Below are positions 25,980-34,405 of a stretch of DNA of 64,000 bases, piece by piece. Within the stretch, counting starts at the first letter, position 1. Each line of letters opens with the position of its first letter. Where the stretch lies: NCBI RefSeq assembly GCF_000717715.1, contig NZ_JOAI01000016.1:76274-140273 (forward strand), in the 5' to 3' direction. The stretch is from Streptomyces sp. NRRL B-24484. Lineage in GTDB: Bacteria; Actinomycetota; Actinomycetes; Streptomycetales; Streptomycetaceae. Below the pieces are notes generated by a model that saw only the letters and a program-made list of their open reading frames with translations, ran no database searches and was not told the origin of the DNA. Position numbers and translations under genes: made by a program.

Positions 25980-27281
25980 TCAGGACGGCAGCAGCCGGTA
26001 CGCGTCCAGGGCGAGCGACAACTCGACCAGGTGGCGGGGGTGGTTGAGGCTGCGGCCGCTCAACTGCTCGTACCGGCGCAGCCGGTTGAGCACGGTGTTG
26101 CGGTGGCAGAACAGCCGGGTGCCGGCCCGCTGCGCGGAGCCCGCGCTGTCCAGCCAGACGTCGAGTGTGCTGAGCATGGACTCGCGGTCCTGGTGGTCGA
26201 GTTCCAGGACGGCGCCGAGCGCCCGGTCGACCAGGGCGGTGCCGAAGTCGGGGAGGGAGACGACCAGGGCGGTGGGCAGCCGCTCGTGCAGCAGGGCGAC
26301 GTCGCCGTCGGCGGTGCAGGTGCGCAGTGCGATGTCGGCGGAGCGCCGGGCGGCGCCGATCTCGGCGAGCTCCTCGACGACCGTGCCGATGCCGACCCGG
26401 CCGCCCCGGTGGTGGCCGAGGCAGGCCGCGACCTGGGCCGGTTCGGCGTCGCCGAGCAGGACGAGGGCGTGCTCGCCGTCGGCCCCGCGGTGCCGGACGA
26501 TCCGCACGCCGGGGGGCGGTTCGGCGAGCGCCGGGTCGGCCTCGGCGGGGTGGCGGGGCGGCCCGGCCGGGCCGGCGAGCGAGGCGACCGCGTACCGGCC
26601 GCGCTCGGGGAGGTCCAGCGCGGCGGCGACGGTGGGCAGGTCGGTGATCCGGGTGGTGCCGTCGAGCAGGGCCTGCACCATGGCGCGGGCGCGTTCGCGG
26701 TGCTCGCGGGCGGTCTGGCTCTCGACCAGCCGGTAGGCCTGGGTGATCAGGTCGGAGTGCTCGTCGACGAAGCTCCAGATGCCGGCGGCGCTGTGCAGCA
26801 GCAGGTGGGCGTCGTCCGGCTCGCGGCGGGTGGCGGTCTCGACGAGGCGCCGCCAGACCAGGGCGCCGCCGAGCCGGAAGGCGTGCAGCAGCGCGTCGAG
26901 GGGCAGTTCGCGCTGCGCGCGGCGGGCGCCGATCCGCCAGGAGCAGAGCCGGGCGGCCTCCCAGGTGCCGGGCGGGTCGAGCAGGGTGCGCACCGAGCTC
27001 TCCAGCGAGGTGCGGACCTCCAGCCGCAGCTCCTCCGGGCCGATGGTGGCGGGGTAGGCGGGCTCCCGGGAGCTGATCTGCGCGACGAGCTCGCGGGCGA
27101 GTCCGTCGACGTCCTGCAGCAGGTGGGCGGCGGTGCGGCGGAGCAGCTGCTCGGACGCGGTGTCGGCCCGGGAGCGGACCGGCCGCCGGGCGGGGGGTTC
27201 CTCGGGCAGGCCGCGCAGCCGGGGCTTCGGGGCGTGGCCAGTCGGTGCGGCGGCGGGCGGAGCCGGGGCGGGTGGTCTCAC
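25980..27281 (-). CDS. PucR-family transcriptional regulator
   Basis: 433 residues from GTG 27281, with GAGGGAG six bases upstream. A disordered Pro/Ala-rich start of about 40 residues leads to a helical sensing region (residues 45-190, TASEQLLRRTAAHLLQDVDG) of the RsbRD-N-like type found in actinomycete PucR proteins. Residues 200-330 are a GGDEF-like connector (RIGTVVEE-type, here GRVGIGTVVEELAEIGAARR). Residues 370-425 are the PucR C-terminal HTH: TLDVWLDSAGSAQRAGTRLF, then CHRNTVLNRLRRYEQLSG. It probably responds to a carboxylic acid or its CoA ester and controls the adjacent importer and acyl-CoA ligase genes. A 15-bp perfect palindrome just upstream of its start suggests control by another repressor. 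Confidence 0.88.
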   Translation of the reverse strand: MRPPAPAPPAAAPTGHAPKPRLRGLPEEPPARRPVRSRADTASEQLLRRTAAHLLQDVDGLARELVAQISSREPAYPATIGPEELRLEVRTSLESSVRTLLDPPGTWEAARLCSWRIGARRAQRELPLDALLHAFRLGGALVWRRLVETATRREPDDAHLLLHSAAGIWSFVDEHSDLITQAYRLVESQTAREHRERARAMVQALLDGTTRITDLPTVAAALDLPERGRYAVASLAGPAGPPRHPAEADPALAEPPPGVRIVRHRGADGEHALVLLGDAEPAQVAACLGHHRGGRVGIGTVVEELAEIGAARRSADIALRTCTADGDVALLHERLPTALVVSLPDFGTALVDRALGAVLELDHQDRESMLSTLDVWLDSAGSAQRAGTRLFCHRNTVLNRLRRYEQLSGRSLNHPRHLVELSLALDAYRLLPS

Positions 27282-27300
27282 GGGCGCTCCCTCGTCGACT

Positions 27301-27323
27301 TTTAACTAGCAGTGCTAGTCAAA
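27301..27323 (-). promoter_or_regulatory. Palindromic operator upstream of the PucR-type gene
   Basis: ACTAGCAGTGCTAGT (27305-27319) is a perfect palindrome with 7-bp arms about one base, flanked by TTT (27301-27303) and AAA (27321-27323). It is 20-40 bases before the GTG start, where a repressor would block transcription. Sites of this size and dyad are typical of TetR-family repressors. It is the most A/T-rich element nearby. Confidence 0.65.
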
Positions 27324-27614
27324 GTCATCCTGACCGGCCCGCACAAGGACGGCCGGCCGCCTCGGCGACAGTCGGCCGAATCGTGACCGTGCGCTTGCCG
27401 GGGCGTGACCGGCCGGGCGCCGCCGTGGCGCCCCCGTCGGCCGTCGTGGGCACCCCCCCCGACCGGCCGACACGCCGCATGCCGCGCCCGGAGTGTGATG
27501 GTATGACTCGTTCTGTCCCCTGTCCGGACCAAGCGGCGGGGACGGGCGGTGCGGGGGCGCCGCCGTGGACCGACAGCCCGCCGGTCGGCCGGCGAACGGC
27601 TGGGACGGAGTGCC
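27324..27614. other. Intergenic region between divergent pucR-type and SHOCT genes
   Basis: About 290 bases, very GC-rich, with no convincing gene. It must hold the promoter of the SHOCT gene; a short ATGGTATGACTCGTT segment near 27498-27515 is the only A/T-richer patch and might be a -10 region. Confidence 0.3.
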
Positions 27615-28037
27615 ATGGACGACTACCCGCTGCTCAACATCTTCTGGACGATGCTGGAGCTCTTCGTCTTCATCCTCTGGTTCTTCCTGCTATTCAAGAT
27701 CATCACGGACATCTTCCGCAGCAAGGACATGGGCGGCTGGGGCAAGGCCGGCTGGACGATCTTCGTCATCCTGCTGCCGCTGATCGGCGTGCTGGTCTAC
27801 CTGATCGCGCGCGGCGGCTCGATGGCCCAGCGCGATCTGGAGCAGGCGCAGCGGACGGACGAGGCGTTCCAGGCGTACATCCGCCGTGCGGCCGCCGACG
27901 GCGGCGGAGGCAGCGGGGGTGGGGGCGGTGCGGGCCCGAGCCACGCGGACCAGCTGGCCAAGCTCGCCGACCTGAAGACCACCGGCGCCATCTCCGAGGA
28001 GGAGTTCCAGAAGGCCAAGGCGAAACTGCTGGCCTGA
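27615..28037 (+). CDS. Small membrane protein with PLDc_N-type helices and SHOCT domain
   Basis: 140 residues from ATG 27615, with GGACGGAG upstream; the frame is open back to 27549 without a ribosome site. Two membrane helices (ILWFFLLFKIITDIF at 20-35 and WTIFVILLPLIGVLVYLIAR at 48-68) match the phospholipase-D-nuclease N-terminal (PLDc_N) pattern. A Gly-rich linker (GGGGSGGGGGAG) leads to the C-terminal SHOCT motif LAKLADLKTTGAISEEEFQK, then AKAKLLA. SHOCT is a short oligomerisation or C-terminal module often found on membrane proteins in actinomycetes. The function is unknown. The gene is single, ending at a clear terminator. Confidence 0.82.
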   Translation: MDDYPLLNIFWTMLELFVFILWFFLLFKIITDIFRSKDMGGWGKAGWTIFVILLPLIGVLVYLIARGGSMAQRDLEQAQRTDEAFQAYIRRAAADGGGGSGGGGGAGPSHADQLAKLADLKTTGAISEEEFQKAKAKLLA

Positions 28038-28086
28038 CCGGCCGTCCGGGTCTTCGCACCGTGCGGAGCATCACCCGAACGGCGGA

Positions 28087-28121
28087 GCACCGGGCGCCCC
28101 CTCCACGGGGGCGCCCGGTGC
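28087..28121. terminator. Bidirectional terminator between SHOCT and M1 peptidase genes
   Basis: GCACCGGGCGCCCCC (28087-28101), loop TCCAC, and the perfect 15-bp complement at 28107-28121. It lies between two convergent genes. Confidence 0.75.
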
Positions 28122-28147
28122 CGCGTGCGTCAGGGGCGGTCCGGCCC

Positions 28148-30037
28148 TCAGCCCTCGATCCGGTGCTGGGTCCAGAACGAGGTCAGGTCGGTGCCGGCCG
28201 CGGCCTGGGCCGCCGCCTTGAACTCGGCGGTGGTGCTCACCCCGTACCAGTGCGACTGCGCGTAGTCGTGCAGCAGGGTGCTCATCGCGGCGTCGCCGAT
28301 CAGCCGCCGCAGGTCGTGCAGGGCGCACTTGCCGTAGCCGTAGACGACGGTGGAGTACCGGGACGAGTGCGCGTCCCAGTACGCCATCGAGTCGGTGATC
28401 TTCTCGGCGGAGGACGCCCAGGAGACGCTGTTCCAGCAGTTGCTGCCGGTCTTGCCGAGCGCCAGGTCGGTGGCGTAGTCGGTGAACGCCTCGTCCAGCC
28501 ACGGGCCGTTGTACTCGTCGTCGCCGACGATCCCGTAGAACCACTGGTGCGCGATCTCGTGGGTCAGCGCCGTGGTGGAGACCAGGTCGAGCACGAAGCC
28601 CGGGTACTCCATGCCGCCGAACCAGAAGCTGTTGTCGAGCACCGCGTCCAACTCGGCGTACGGGTAGGCGCCGAAGCGCTGTGCGTGGGCGTCCACCGCG
28701 GACTCGGCGGTGGCCAGCATCGACTGGGCGTCACCGGAGGAGATCCCGCTCACCGCGTAGACGTTGACCTTCACGCCCGCCGTCGACGTGCCGCTGATCC
28801 TGGTGAACGGCCCGGCGCCCCAGGCGAAGTCGCGCACCTTGCTCGCGGTGGCCCGGGTGACGGTGCGGCCCGTGCCGCCGGGGGTGTCCACCGAGGTCCC
28901 GGTGGCCGGCACCAGCAGACCGCTCGGGTGGTCCAGGGTCACGTCGAAGTCCGAGGCCAGCGAGTAGAACGACTCCCCGTTGTTGGTGTACGGGTCGAGG
29001 TGCCAGCCCGCGGCGTCCCGGACGGCCAGCACCGGCAGTGCGTTGCCGAGGAAGTTGTACGCCCCGTCGTGGCCGAAGCGGTCCGCTCCGCTCGGCACCG
29101 TGATGCCGAGGTCGAAGCCGACCGTCCCGCCCTGGCCCTGTGCGAGCGGCGCGGGCAGGGTGACCTTCATCGCCGTGCAGGCCACCGAGAGCGCGGCGGC
29201 CGTGCCGCCGGTGACGTTGGTGACGGTGATCGGGGTGCTCGGGCAGCTGCCGTGCGCGTTGTCCCACAGCCGCAGGTAGACCTCGGTGAGCGGGGTGGCC
29301 GAGGCGTTGGTGAAGGAGACGCTCTCGTGGCCCGTCCAGGACGCGCCCGAGGCGTCGCTGCTCAGCGAGACGGTGTAGGCCGGAGCGGCCGGGGTGCGGG
29401 TCGCGTCCGGCGCCGGGGTGCCGGTGGGGCTCGGCGTCGGCGTGGGAGTGGGCGTCGGGGTCGGGGTGCCGCCGCCGGAGACGTCCAGGGCGACGTCGTC
29501 CAGCACGAAGCTGGTCTGCAGCCCGGAGTCCTCGGTGCCGGTGAACGAGAGCGCCACCGTGCGGCCGGCGAACGACGAGACGTCGAAGGTCTTCTGCAGG
29601 TAGCCCGGGCGGGCGTCCAGGTTGGACCAACTCGCCAGCGTGGTGCCGCCGATGCTCGCGGTGAGCTTGTCGTAGGCGATGGCGGCGGTGGTCTCCGCGG
29701 TGTCCACGTGCAGCCAGAGGCTGAGGGTGGCCGAGGTGCAGCCCGCGGGCAGCGTCACCGACTGCGAGAGCGTGTCGGTGTGGGAGGAGCCGTAGCCGTC
29801 CAGCCAGGCGAACGAGCTGCCGCCGTGCGCGGTCTGGCCGCCGCCGGTGGTGATCACTCCGCTCGATGCGGACCAGGGCGAACTGCCGGACTCGAAACCG
29901 CCGTTGGCGACCACCTGGGTGGGGGTGCAGGACGCCGCCGCGGTCGCCGTGGCCGTGGCCGTGGTGGCGCCGGTCGCCGCCACGGCGGCCGCGAGCAGCG
30001 CGCCGGCAGCGACCAGGGGGAGAAGGGTGCTTCTCAT
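28148..30037 (-). CDS. Secreted M1-family metallopeptidase with N-terminal carbohydrate-binding-like domain
   Basis: 629 residues from ATG 30037, with AGAGGA close upstream; the longer open frame to 30196 lacks a signal. Residues 1-35 are a signal peptide (RSTLLPLVAAGALLAAAVAA). Residues 38-185 form a beta-sandwich of the CBM/galactose-binding type (VVANGGFESGSSPWSASSGV and later FVLDDVALDV). A Thr-Pro linker (about 188-210) follows. Residues 215-629 are an M1 gluzincin: FGGMEYPG replaces the usual GAMEN exopeptidase motif, and zinc ligands H493 and H497 (HEIAHQW) with E516 (WLDEAF) have the exact HEXXH-x18-E spacing. It should remove N-terminal residues from peptides outside the cell. The altered GAMEN motif may change specificity. 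The lectin-like front would target it to a surface or polymer. Confidence 0.9.
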   Translation of the reverse strand: MRSTLLPLVAAGALLAAAVAATGATTATATATAAASCTPTQVVANGGFESGSSPWSASSGVITTGGGQTAHGGSSFAWLDGYGSSHTDTLSQSVTLPAGCTSATLSLWLHVDTAETTAAIAYDKLTASIGGTTLASWSNLDARPGYLQKTFDVSSFAGRTVALSFTGTEDSGLQTSFVLDDVALDVSGGGTPTPTPTPTPTPSPTGTPAPDATRTPAAPAYTVSLSSDASGASWTGHESVSFTNASATPLTEVYLRLWDNAHGSCPSTPITVTNVTGGTAAALSVACTAMKVTLPAPLAQGQGGTVGFDLGITVPSGADRFGHDGAYNFLGNALPVLAVRDAAGWHLDPYTNNGESFYSLASDFDVTLDHPSGLLVPATGTSVDTPGGTGRTVTRATASKVRDFAWGAGPFTRISGTSTAGVKVNVYAVSGISSGDAQSMLATAESAVDAHAQRFGAYPYAELDAVLDNSFWFGGMEYPGFVLDLVSTTALTHEIAHQWFYGIVGDDEYNGPWLDEAFTDYATDLALGKTGSNCWNSVSWASSAEKITDSMAYWDAHSSRYSTVVYGYGKCALHDLRRLIGDAAMSTLLHDYAQSHWYGVSTTAEFKAAAQAAAGTDLTSFWTQHRIEG

Positions 30038-30277
30038 CGATCCTCTTCGGGTAGGGGACCCTCCCGTGCCGGACGAAGGGTCAACCCGCCCGTACGGAAG
30101 GCACGTTGACGACCGGCGGGGATCGGGGCCCGCCGGTCGCGAGGCCGAGAAGAAGGGTGACAGCAGCCCGGCCCTCTGTTGAAGGGGGCATGCCACAGAT
30201 TTGGCCGGGTCTTTGCGCGGGCCCCGCGCCGACCGCGGCAGCGGGCACCCGCGTCCGCCGTCCGCCGAGGACGTGCC

Positions 30278-30733
30278 CTACAGGGCGATCACGGCCTCGA
30301 CGAGGGTGCCGTCGGCGGAGCGGACCACGGTGGTGTCCACCGCGAAGGCGTTCACCAGGTCCAGGCCGCGGCCGAACGCCGCGTCCACGTCGGCCGGTTC
30401 GCGGCGCGGAGAGGTCCGCTCCCGCCACCGGCCCCAGTCCCGGACGCGCACCGTCAGCGCCGACTCGCACACCTCGAAGAGCACCGACACGTCCGCACTG
30501 CCGCTGTGCAGCACCGCATTGGTCACCAGCTCGGTCACGATCACCGAGAGCGCCTCGGCCACGTCCGCCGGCAACCGCCGGCTGCGCACCAGCGCCCGCG
30601 CCGTCCCGCGCAGCCGCGGCACCGACTCCGGCACGGCGGACAGGGTGACCGAGGCCCGCAGGCGGGCCGACCGGACCGGGACGTCCGGCCCGGGGGCCAG
30701 GGCGACGGCTCTGGAAGAGATCGAATTGCTCAC
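30278..30733 (-). CDS. RsbW-like ATP-binding regulator (anti-sigma kinase type)
   Basis: 151 residues from GTG 30733, with GGAG seven bases upstream; the open frame to 31078 lies over the divergent gene. It is a single HATPase domain: VPRLRGTARALVRSRRLP, the N box in IVTELVTNAVLHSGSADVSV, then VRVRDWG and GRGLDLVNAFAVDTTVVRSA. Streptomycetes have dozens of such single-domain ATPases, which act as anti-sigma or anti-anti-sigma kinases in the cytosol. No sigma factor or STAS partner is adjacent, so the pathway is unknown. Usual family length is 130-160. Confidence 0.85.
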   Translation of the reverse strand: MSNSISSRAVALAPGPDVPVRSARLRASVTLSAVPESVPRLRGTARALVRSRRLPADVAEALSVIVTELVTNAVLHSGSADVSVLFEVCESALTVRVRDWGRWRERTSPRREPADVDAAFGRGLDLVNAFAVDTTVVRSADGTLVEAVIAL

Positions 30734-30860
30734 GCGGGGCTCCTGCCTGCGCGGTGGGCGGCATCGGCGGCGGCCCCCGCCGACCCACGGGCCGCGAGGC
30801 CATGACCCGGACCACGCTGCCCGCACTCCCACGGTCGCGACAATCAGTGGAGACTGAAGT

Positions 30861-30872
30861 ACGGATACGCAA
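30861..30872 (+). repeat. Left copy of a 12-bp inverted repeat around the LuxR-type gene
   Basis: ACGGATACGCAA, about 40-50 bases before the regulator's start. Its exact inverted copy is at 33573-33584, directly after the gene's stop codon. Confidence 0.5.
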
Positions 30873-30914
30873 AGAACGTCCGGCGATCCGGTGAACTCCG
30901 ACAGGGTGGCAGGC

Positions 30915-33572
30915 GTGGACGCACTCAACGAGACCGCACTGAGGCGGCAACTGGCCCGGGCCTGGACGGCCGACGGCGGCGGCCGCGCCGTCCTGCTGCT
31001 CGTCGAGGGCGAGGCCGGCACCGGCAAGAGCCGCCTGCTCGCCCGGCTCGCCCGCGGCGTACCGGTGCCCGTCCGCACCGATCCGCAGGCCGCAGCCCCG
31101 GCCGAGGGCCCTGCCGACGGCCCCGCCCTGCTCCTCGTCGACGACGTCCACCGGGCCGCGCCCGAGCGCCGCGCCGCCCTGCGGGCCCTGCTCGCCGACC
31201 CGCCGGCCGGCCTCGCCTGCGTGCTCGGCTACCGCCCCGAGGAACTCGACGACCCCGGCCTGCCGCTCGGCCCCGACACCGAGTACCCCGCCGGGCTCAC
31301 CGTCGTCCGCCACCTCCTCGGACCGCTCGGCCCCGAGGACGTCCGCCGGATGGCCGCCGCCGCGCTCGGCGCCGAACGCTGCCCGCCCGAGTCCGCCGAC
31401 CGGCTGCACCGCGCCGCCGGCGGCACCGCCCAGGTCGTCGCCGACCTGCTCGACCTGCTCGCCGCCCAGGACGGCCCGCTCCCGGACGCGTTCGCACCCC
31501 CGCCCCGGCTCGCCGCCCTCGCCCTGCGCCGCACCGCGGCCCTGCCCGCCGCGCACCGCGCCGTCGTGCACGCCGCGGCCGTCCTCGGCGACCCCGCCAC
31601 CGCCGCCGAGCTCACCGAGGTCGCCGGGCTGGACGAGGACACCGGCCGCACCGCCCTGCAGGCGGCGCTGCGCACCGCCGCCCTGCACGACCACGGCGAC
31701 GGCCGGTACGGATTCCGGGTCCCGCTCGCGGCCGCCGCCGTCCGGGCCGAGCCGGCCGGACCGTACCGGGAGGAGCTGCACGGCCGCGCCGCCGACCTGC
31801 TCGTCCGCCGGCAGCCGGTGCCCTGGGAGCGCGTGGCCGAGCACCGCCGGGCCTGCGGCCGGGAACGCGGCTGGCTGCAGGCGGTCGAACGGGCCGCCCA
31901 GCGGCACGCCGACCGCGGCGACCTGGAGCGCGCCGTCGCCCTGCTGGAGTCGGCGCTCGCCACCGGCCCGGTGCCCGAGCACGCCCGCTCCCGCCTGGTC
32001 ACCCTGCTCGCCCGCTGCGCGGTGATGGGCCTGCGCTCCGACCGCACGCTCACCGTGCTGCAGCACATCGTCGCCGACCACGGCCTCGCCCCCGCGCTGC
32101 GCGGCGAGATCCGGCTCGACCTCGGCCTGCTGCTCTGCAACCAGATCGGCCGCTGCACCGACGGCCTGGCCGAACTGGAACGGGCCGTCGGCGAGCTCCA
32201 GGAACAGCCCGTGCTGCTCGCCCGCGCCATGTCCGCGCTCTCCATGCCGTACTGGCCGGGCGCGCCGCTCGCCGAGAACGTCGCCTGGATCGAGCGCGCC
32301 CTCGCCGTCTCCGAACAGGTCGGCGACCCGGTCGTGCGGGCCGCGGTCGCCGCCAACCGGGTCAGCGTGCTGCTCAACATCGGCGACCCCGGCGCCTGGC
32401 CGCTGGTCGACGCGCTGCCCCGGGACGGCGAACCCGTCGCCGTCCGGCAGCAGGCCGCCCGCGGGCTGTGCAACGCCGCGGACGCCGCGGTCTGGATCGG
32501 CCACTACGACCGGTCCCGCGCCCTGCTCGGCGAGGGCGTCGCCCTGGCCGCCCGCAGCGGTGCCTCCTACGCCGAGCAGACCGGCCGCGGCTGCACCCTC
32601 GTGCTCGACTGGGCGACCGGCCGCTGGGCAGGACTCGCCGGCCGGGCCGCCGCCCTGGTCGCCGAGGCCGGGGACATGCCGTTCATCGCCTCCGACGCGC
32701 GGCTCGTCCTCGGCCTGCTCGCCCTCGCCCGCGGCGCCTGGGCCGAGACCGAGGAGTACCTCTCCGGCCCGGACGCCCCGGACCGCGACCACGGCCCCGT
32801 CCCGCTGTCCGCCGCCGCGTCCGGCGCGCTGATCCGGCTCGCCCTCGCCCGCGAGGACACCGCCGGCGCGGCCGCCGAGGCCACCCTCGCCTGGGACCGG
32901 CTGCGCGCCAAGGGCGTCTGGGCCTGGGCCGCCGAACTCGCCCCCTGGGCCGTCGAGGCCACCGCCCGCGCCGGAGCGGTCGCGGCGGCCCGCGAGATGG
33001 CCGCCGAGTTCGCCGCCGGCCTCGACGGACGGGACGCCCCCTCGGCCGACGCGGCCCTGCACTGGACCAGGGCCGCCCTCGCCGAGGCCACCGGCGACCC
33101 GAAGACCGCCCGCACCGACTACGGGCGCGCCGCCGCCGGGTACCGGGCACTGCCCCGGCCGTACCACGCCGCCCTCACCGCCGCCGCTGCCGCCCGCTGC
33201 ACCCTGGCGGTCGGCGACGCCGGGGCCGGGGCCGCGGTCGAGGCGCTCGCGGACAGCGCGGCCGCCTTCGAGGCGCTCGGCGCCACCTGGGACGCCGCCC
33301 GGACCCGGGCCGAACTGCGCGGCCACCGGCCGCCGGACGACCGCCGCGGGCCCGGCCGCCCCGCCTACGGCGACCTGCTGTCCCCGCGCGAGGAGGAGGT
33401 CGCCCGGCTCGCCGCCGCCGGGATGACCAACCGGGAGATCGCCGCCGCCCTGCACCTGTCCCCGCGGACGGTCGAGCAGCACGTCGCACGGGCCCTGCAG
33501 AAGACCGGCGCGCACTCCCGCCAGCAGCTCACCGCCGTGCCGCGGGCGGCCTCCGCGGCCGAGCCGGATTGA
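30915..33572 (+). CDS. LuxR-family ATPase regulator (LAL type)
   Basis: 885 residues from GTG 30915, which has AGGG eight bases upstream; GTG 30891, eight codons earlier, is the alternative but lacks a ribosome site. The N-terminus is an AAA/NB-ARC-like ATPase: Walker A LLLVEGEAGTGKSRLLARL and Walker B ALLLVDDVHRAAPE. Residues 300-800 are helical, TPR-like, Ala/Leu-rich (ALLEGV-type repeats). The C-terminal 60 residues are a LuxR HTH: LLSPREEEVARLAAAGMTNR, then EIAAALHLSPRTVEQHVARA. LAL regulators usually activate antibiotic or catabolic genes, and ATP binding gates their oligomerisation. The length of about 890 is normal. The neighbours (RsbW-like ATPase, mycothiol pathway genes) do not reveal a target. 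Confidence 0.9.
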   Translation: MDALNETALRRQLARAWTADGGGRAVLLLVEGEAGTGKSRLLARLARGVPVPVRTDPQAAAPAEGPADGPALLLVDDVHRAAPERRAALRALLADPPAGLACVLGYRPEELDDPGLPLGPDTEYPAGLTVVRHLLGPLGPEDVRRMAAAALGAERCPPESADRLHRAAGGTAQVVADLLDLLAAQDGPLPDAFAPPPRLAALALRRTAALPAAHRAVVHAAAVLGDPATAAELTEVAGLDEDTGRTALQAALRTAALHDHGDGRYGFRVPLAAAAVRAEPAGPYREELHGRAADLLVRRQPVPWERVAEHRRACGRERGWLQAVERAAQRHADRGDLERAVALLESALATGPVPEHARSRLVTLLARCAVMGLRSDRTLTVLQHIVADHGLAPALRGEIRLDLGLLLCNQIGRCTDGLAELERAVGELQEQPVLLARAMSALSMPYWPGAPLAENVAWIERALAVSEQVGDPVVRAAVAANRVSVLLNIGDPGAWPLVDALPRDGEPVAVRQQAARGLCNAADAAVWIGHYDRSRALLGEGVALAARSGASYAEQTGRGCTLVLDWATGRWAGLAGRAAALVAEAGDMPFIASDARLVLGLLALARGAWAETEEYLSGPDAPDRDHGPVPLSAAASGALIRLALAREDTAGAAAEATLAWDRLRAKGVWAWAAELAPWAVEATARAGAVAAAREMAAEFAAGLDGRDAPSADAALHWTRAALAEATGDPKTARTDYGRAAAGYRALPRPYHAALTAAAAARCTLAVGDAGAGAAVEALADSAAAFEALGATWDAARTRAELRGHRPPDDRRGPGRPAYGDLLSPREEEVARLAAAGMTNREIAAALHLSPRTVEQHVARALQKTGAHSRQQLTAVPRAASAAEPD

Positions 33573-33584
33573 TTGCGTATCCGT
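33573..33584 (+). repeat. Right copy of the 12-bp inverted repeat around the LuxR-type gene
   Basis: TTGCGTATCCGT, exact inverted copy of 30861-30872, starting at the base after the stop codon. Confidence 0.5.
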
Positions 33585-33713
33585 GGAACCCGGTCTCCGG
33601 ATTCCGGGCCGTGCACCCGGTGCGGCAGGCTCACCACGGGCGGCGCCGTACGTGATCCGGACGGCGCCGCACGGGGGCCCGCCGCGACCGCGGCCCGCCC
33701 CCGCACGTAGGCG

Positions 33714-33750
33714 CGGGAGGCACCGCGGCGGACCACCGCGGAGCCTCCCG
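33714..33750. terminator. Hairpin terminator between LuxR-type and MBL genes
   Basis: CGGGAGGC (33714-33721) and CCGCGG (33723-33728) pair with CCGCGG (33736-33741) and GCCTCCCG (33743-33750), with one A-A mismatch and a seven-base loop. It serves convergent genes. Confidence 0.6.
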
Positions 33751-33775
33751 TCACGCGCGCCCCTGAGGGCAGCTC

Positions 33776-34405
33776 CTAGTGCCCCCGGGCGATCCACTCC
33801 TCCAGGTGCGGGGCCTCGGCGCCGATGGTGGTGGAGTCGCCGTGGCCGGTGCGGACGACCGTCTCCGCCGGCAGGACGAGCAGCCGCTCGCGGATCGAGC
33901 GGATGATCGTCGGGAAGTCCGAGAACGACCGGCCGGTGGCGCCCGGGCCGCCCGCGAACAGGGTGTCCCCGCTGAACACGGTGCCGAGGCCGGGGGCGTA
34001 CAGGCAGACCGCGCCGGGGCTGTGCCCCGGGGTGTGCAGCACGGTCAGCTCGGTGCCGGCCACCGACAGGCGCTGCCCGTCGGCGAGCTCGGCGTCCGGC
34101 TTGAAGCCGGGGTGGGTCTGCTGCCAGAGCACGCCGTCCTCGCGGTGGAGCAGGACGGGCGCGCCCGTCCGGTCGGCGAGGCCGGGGGCCGCGTTGACGT
34201 GGTCGTTGTGCCCGTGCGTGCAGACGATCGCGAGCAGCCGCCGGTCGCCGACCGCGGCGGCCACCGCCTCGGCGTCGTGGGCCGGGTCGATCACCAGCAC
34301 CTGCTCGTCGTCGCCGACGATCCAGACGTTGTTGTCGACCTGCCAGGTGCCGCCGTCCAGCGTGAACTCGCCGGAGGTGACCAGGTGTTCGATGCGTGCC
34401 GCCAT
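33776..34405 (-). CDS. MBL-fold hydrolase linked to mycothiol formaldehyde oxidation
   Basis: 209 residues from ATG 34405. Metallo-beta-lactamase fold of glyoxalase II type: VCTHGHNDHVNAAPGL (H64, H66, D68, H69), HTPGHSPGAVCLY, VFSGDTLFAGGPGATGRS and RTGHGDSTTIGAE give all metal ligands. Its start overlaps the stop of the dehydrogenase gene by one base (TGATG), so the two are translationally coupled. In actinomycetes this neighbour of mscR is thought to hydrolyse S-formylmycothiol to formate and free mycothiol; that role is drawn from the known gene pairing. Cytoplasmic, zinc-dependent. Confidence 0.88.
   Translation of the reverse strand: MAARIEHLVTSGEFTLDGGTWQVDNNVWIVGDDEQVLVIDPAHDAEAVAAAVGDRRLLAIVCTHGHNDHVNAAPGLADRTGAPVLLHREDGVLWQQTHPGFKPDAELADGQRLSVAGTELTVLHTPGHSPGAVCLYAPGLGTVFSGDTLFAGGPGATGRSFSDFPTIIRSIRERLLVLPAETVVRTGHGDSTTIGAEAPHLEEWIARGH

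Noticed and set aside
17243..27281. A secondary-metabolite cluster driven by the SARP-type regulator
   Set aside because: No polyketide synthase, NRPS, terpene or RiPP gene is present; the nearby genes are for uptake and CoA activation.
29430..29475. Repeated GTCGGCGTGGG-like units as a CRISPR or VNTR
   Set aside because: They encode the Thr-Pro linker of the M1 peptidase; an ordinary linker repeat.
30081..33797. 1238-codon open frame on the minus strand
   Set aside because: Antisense to the LuxR-type regulator with its clear Walker and HTH motifs.
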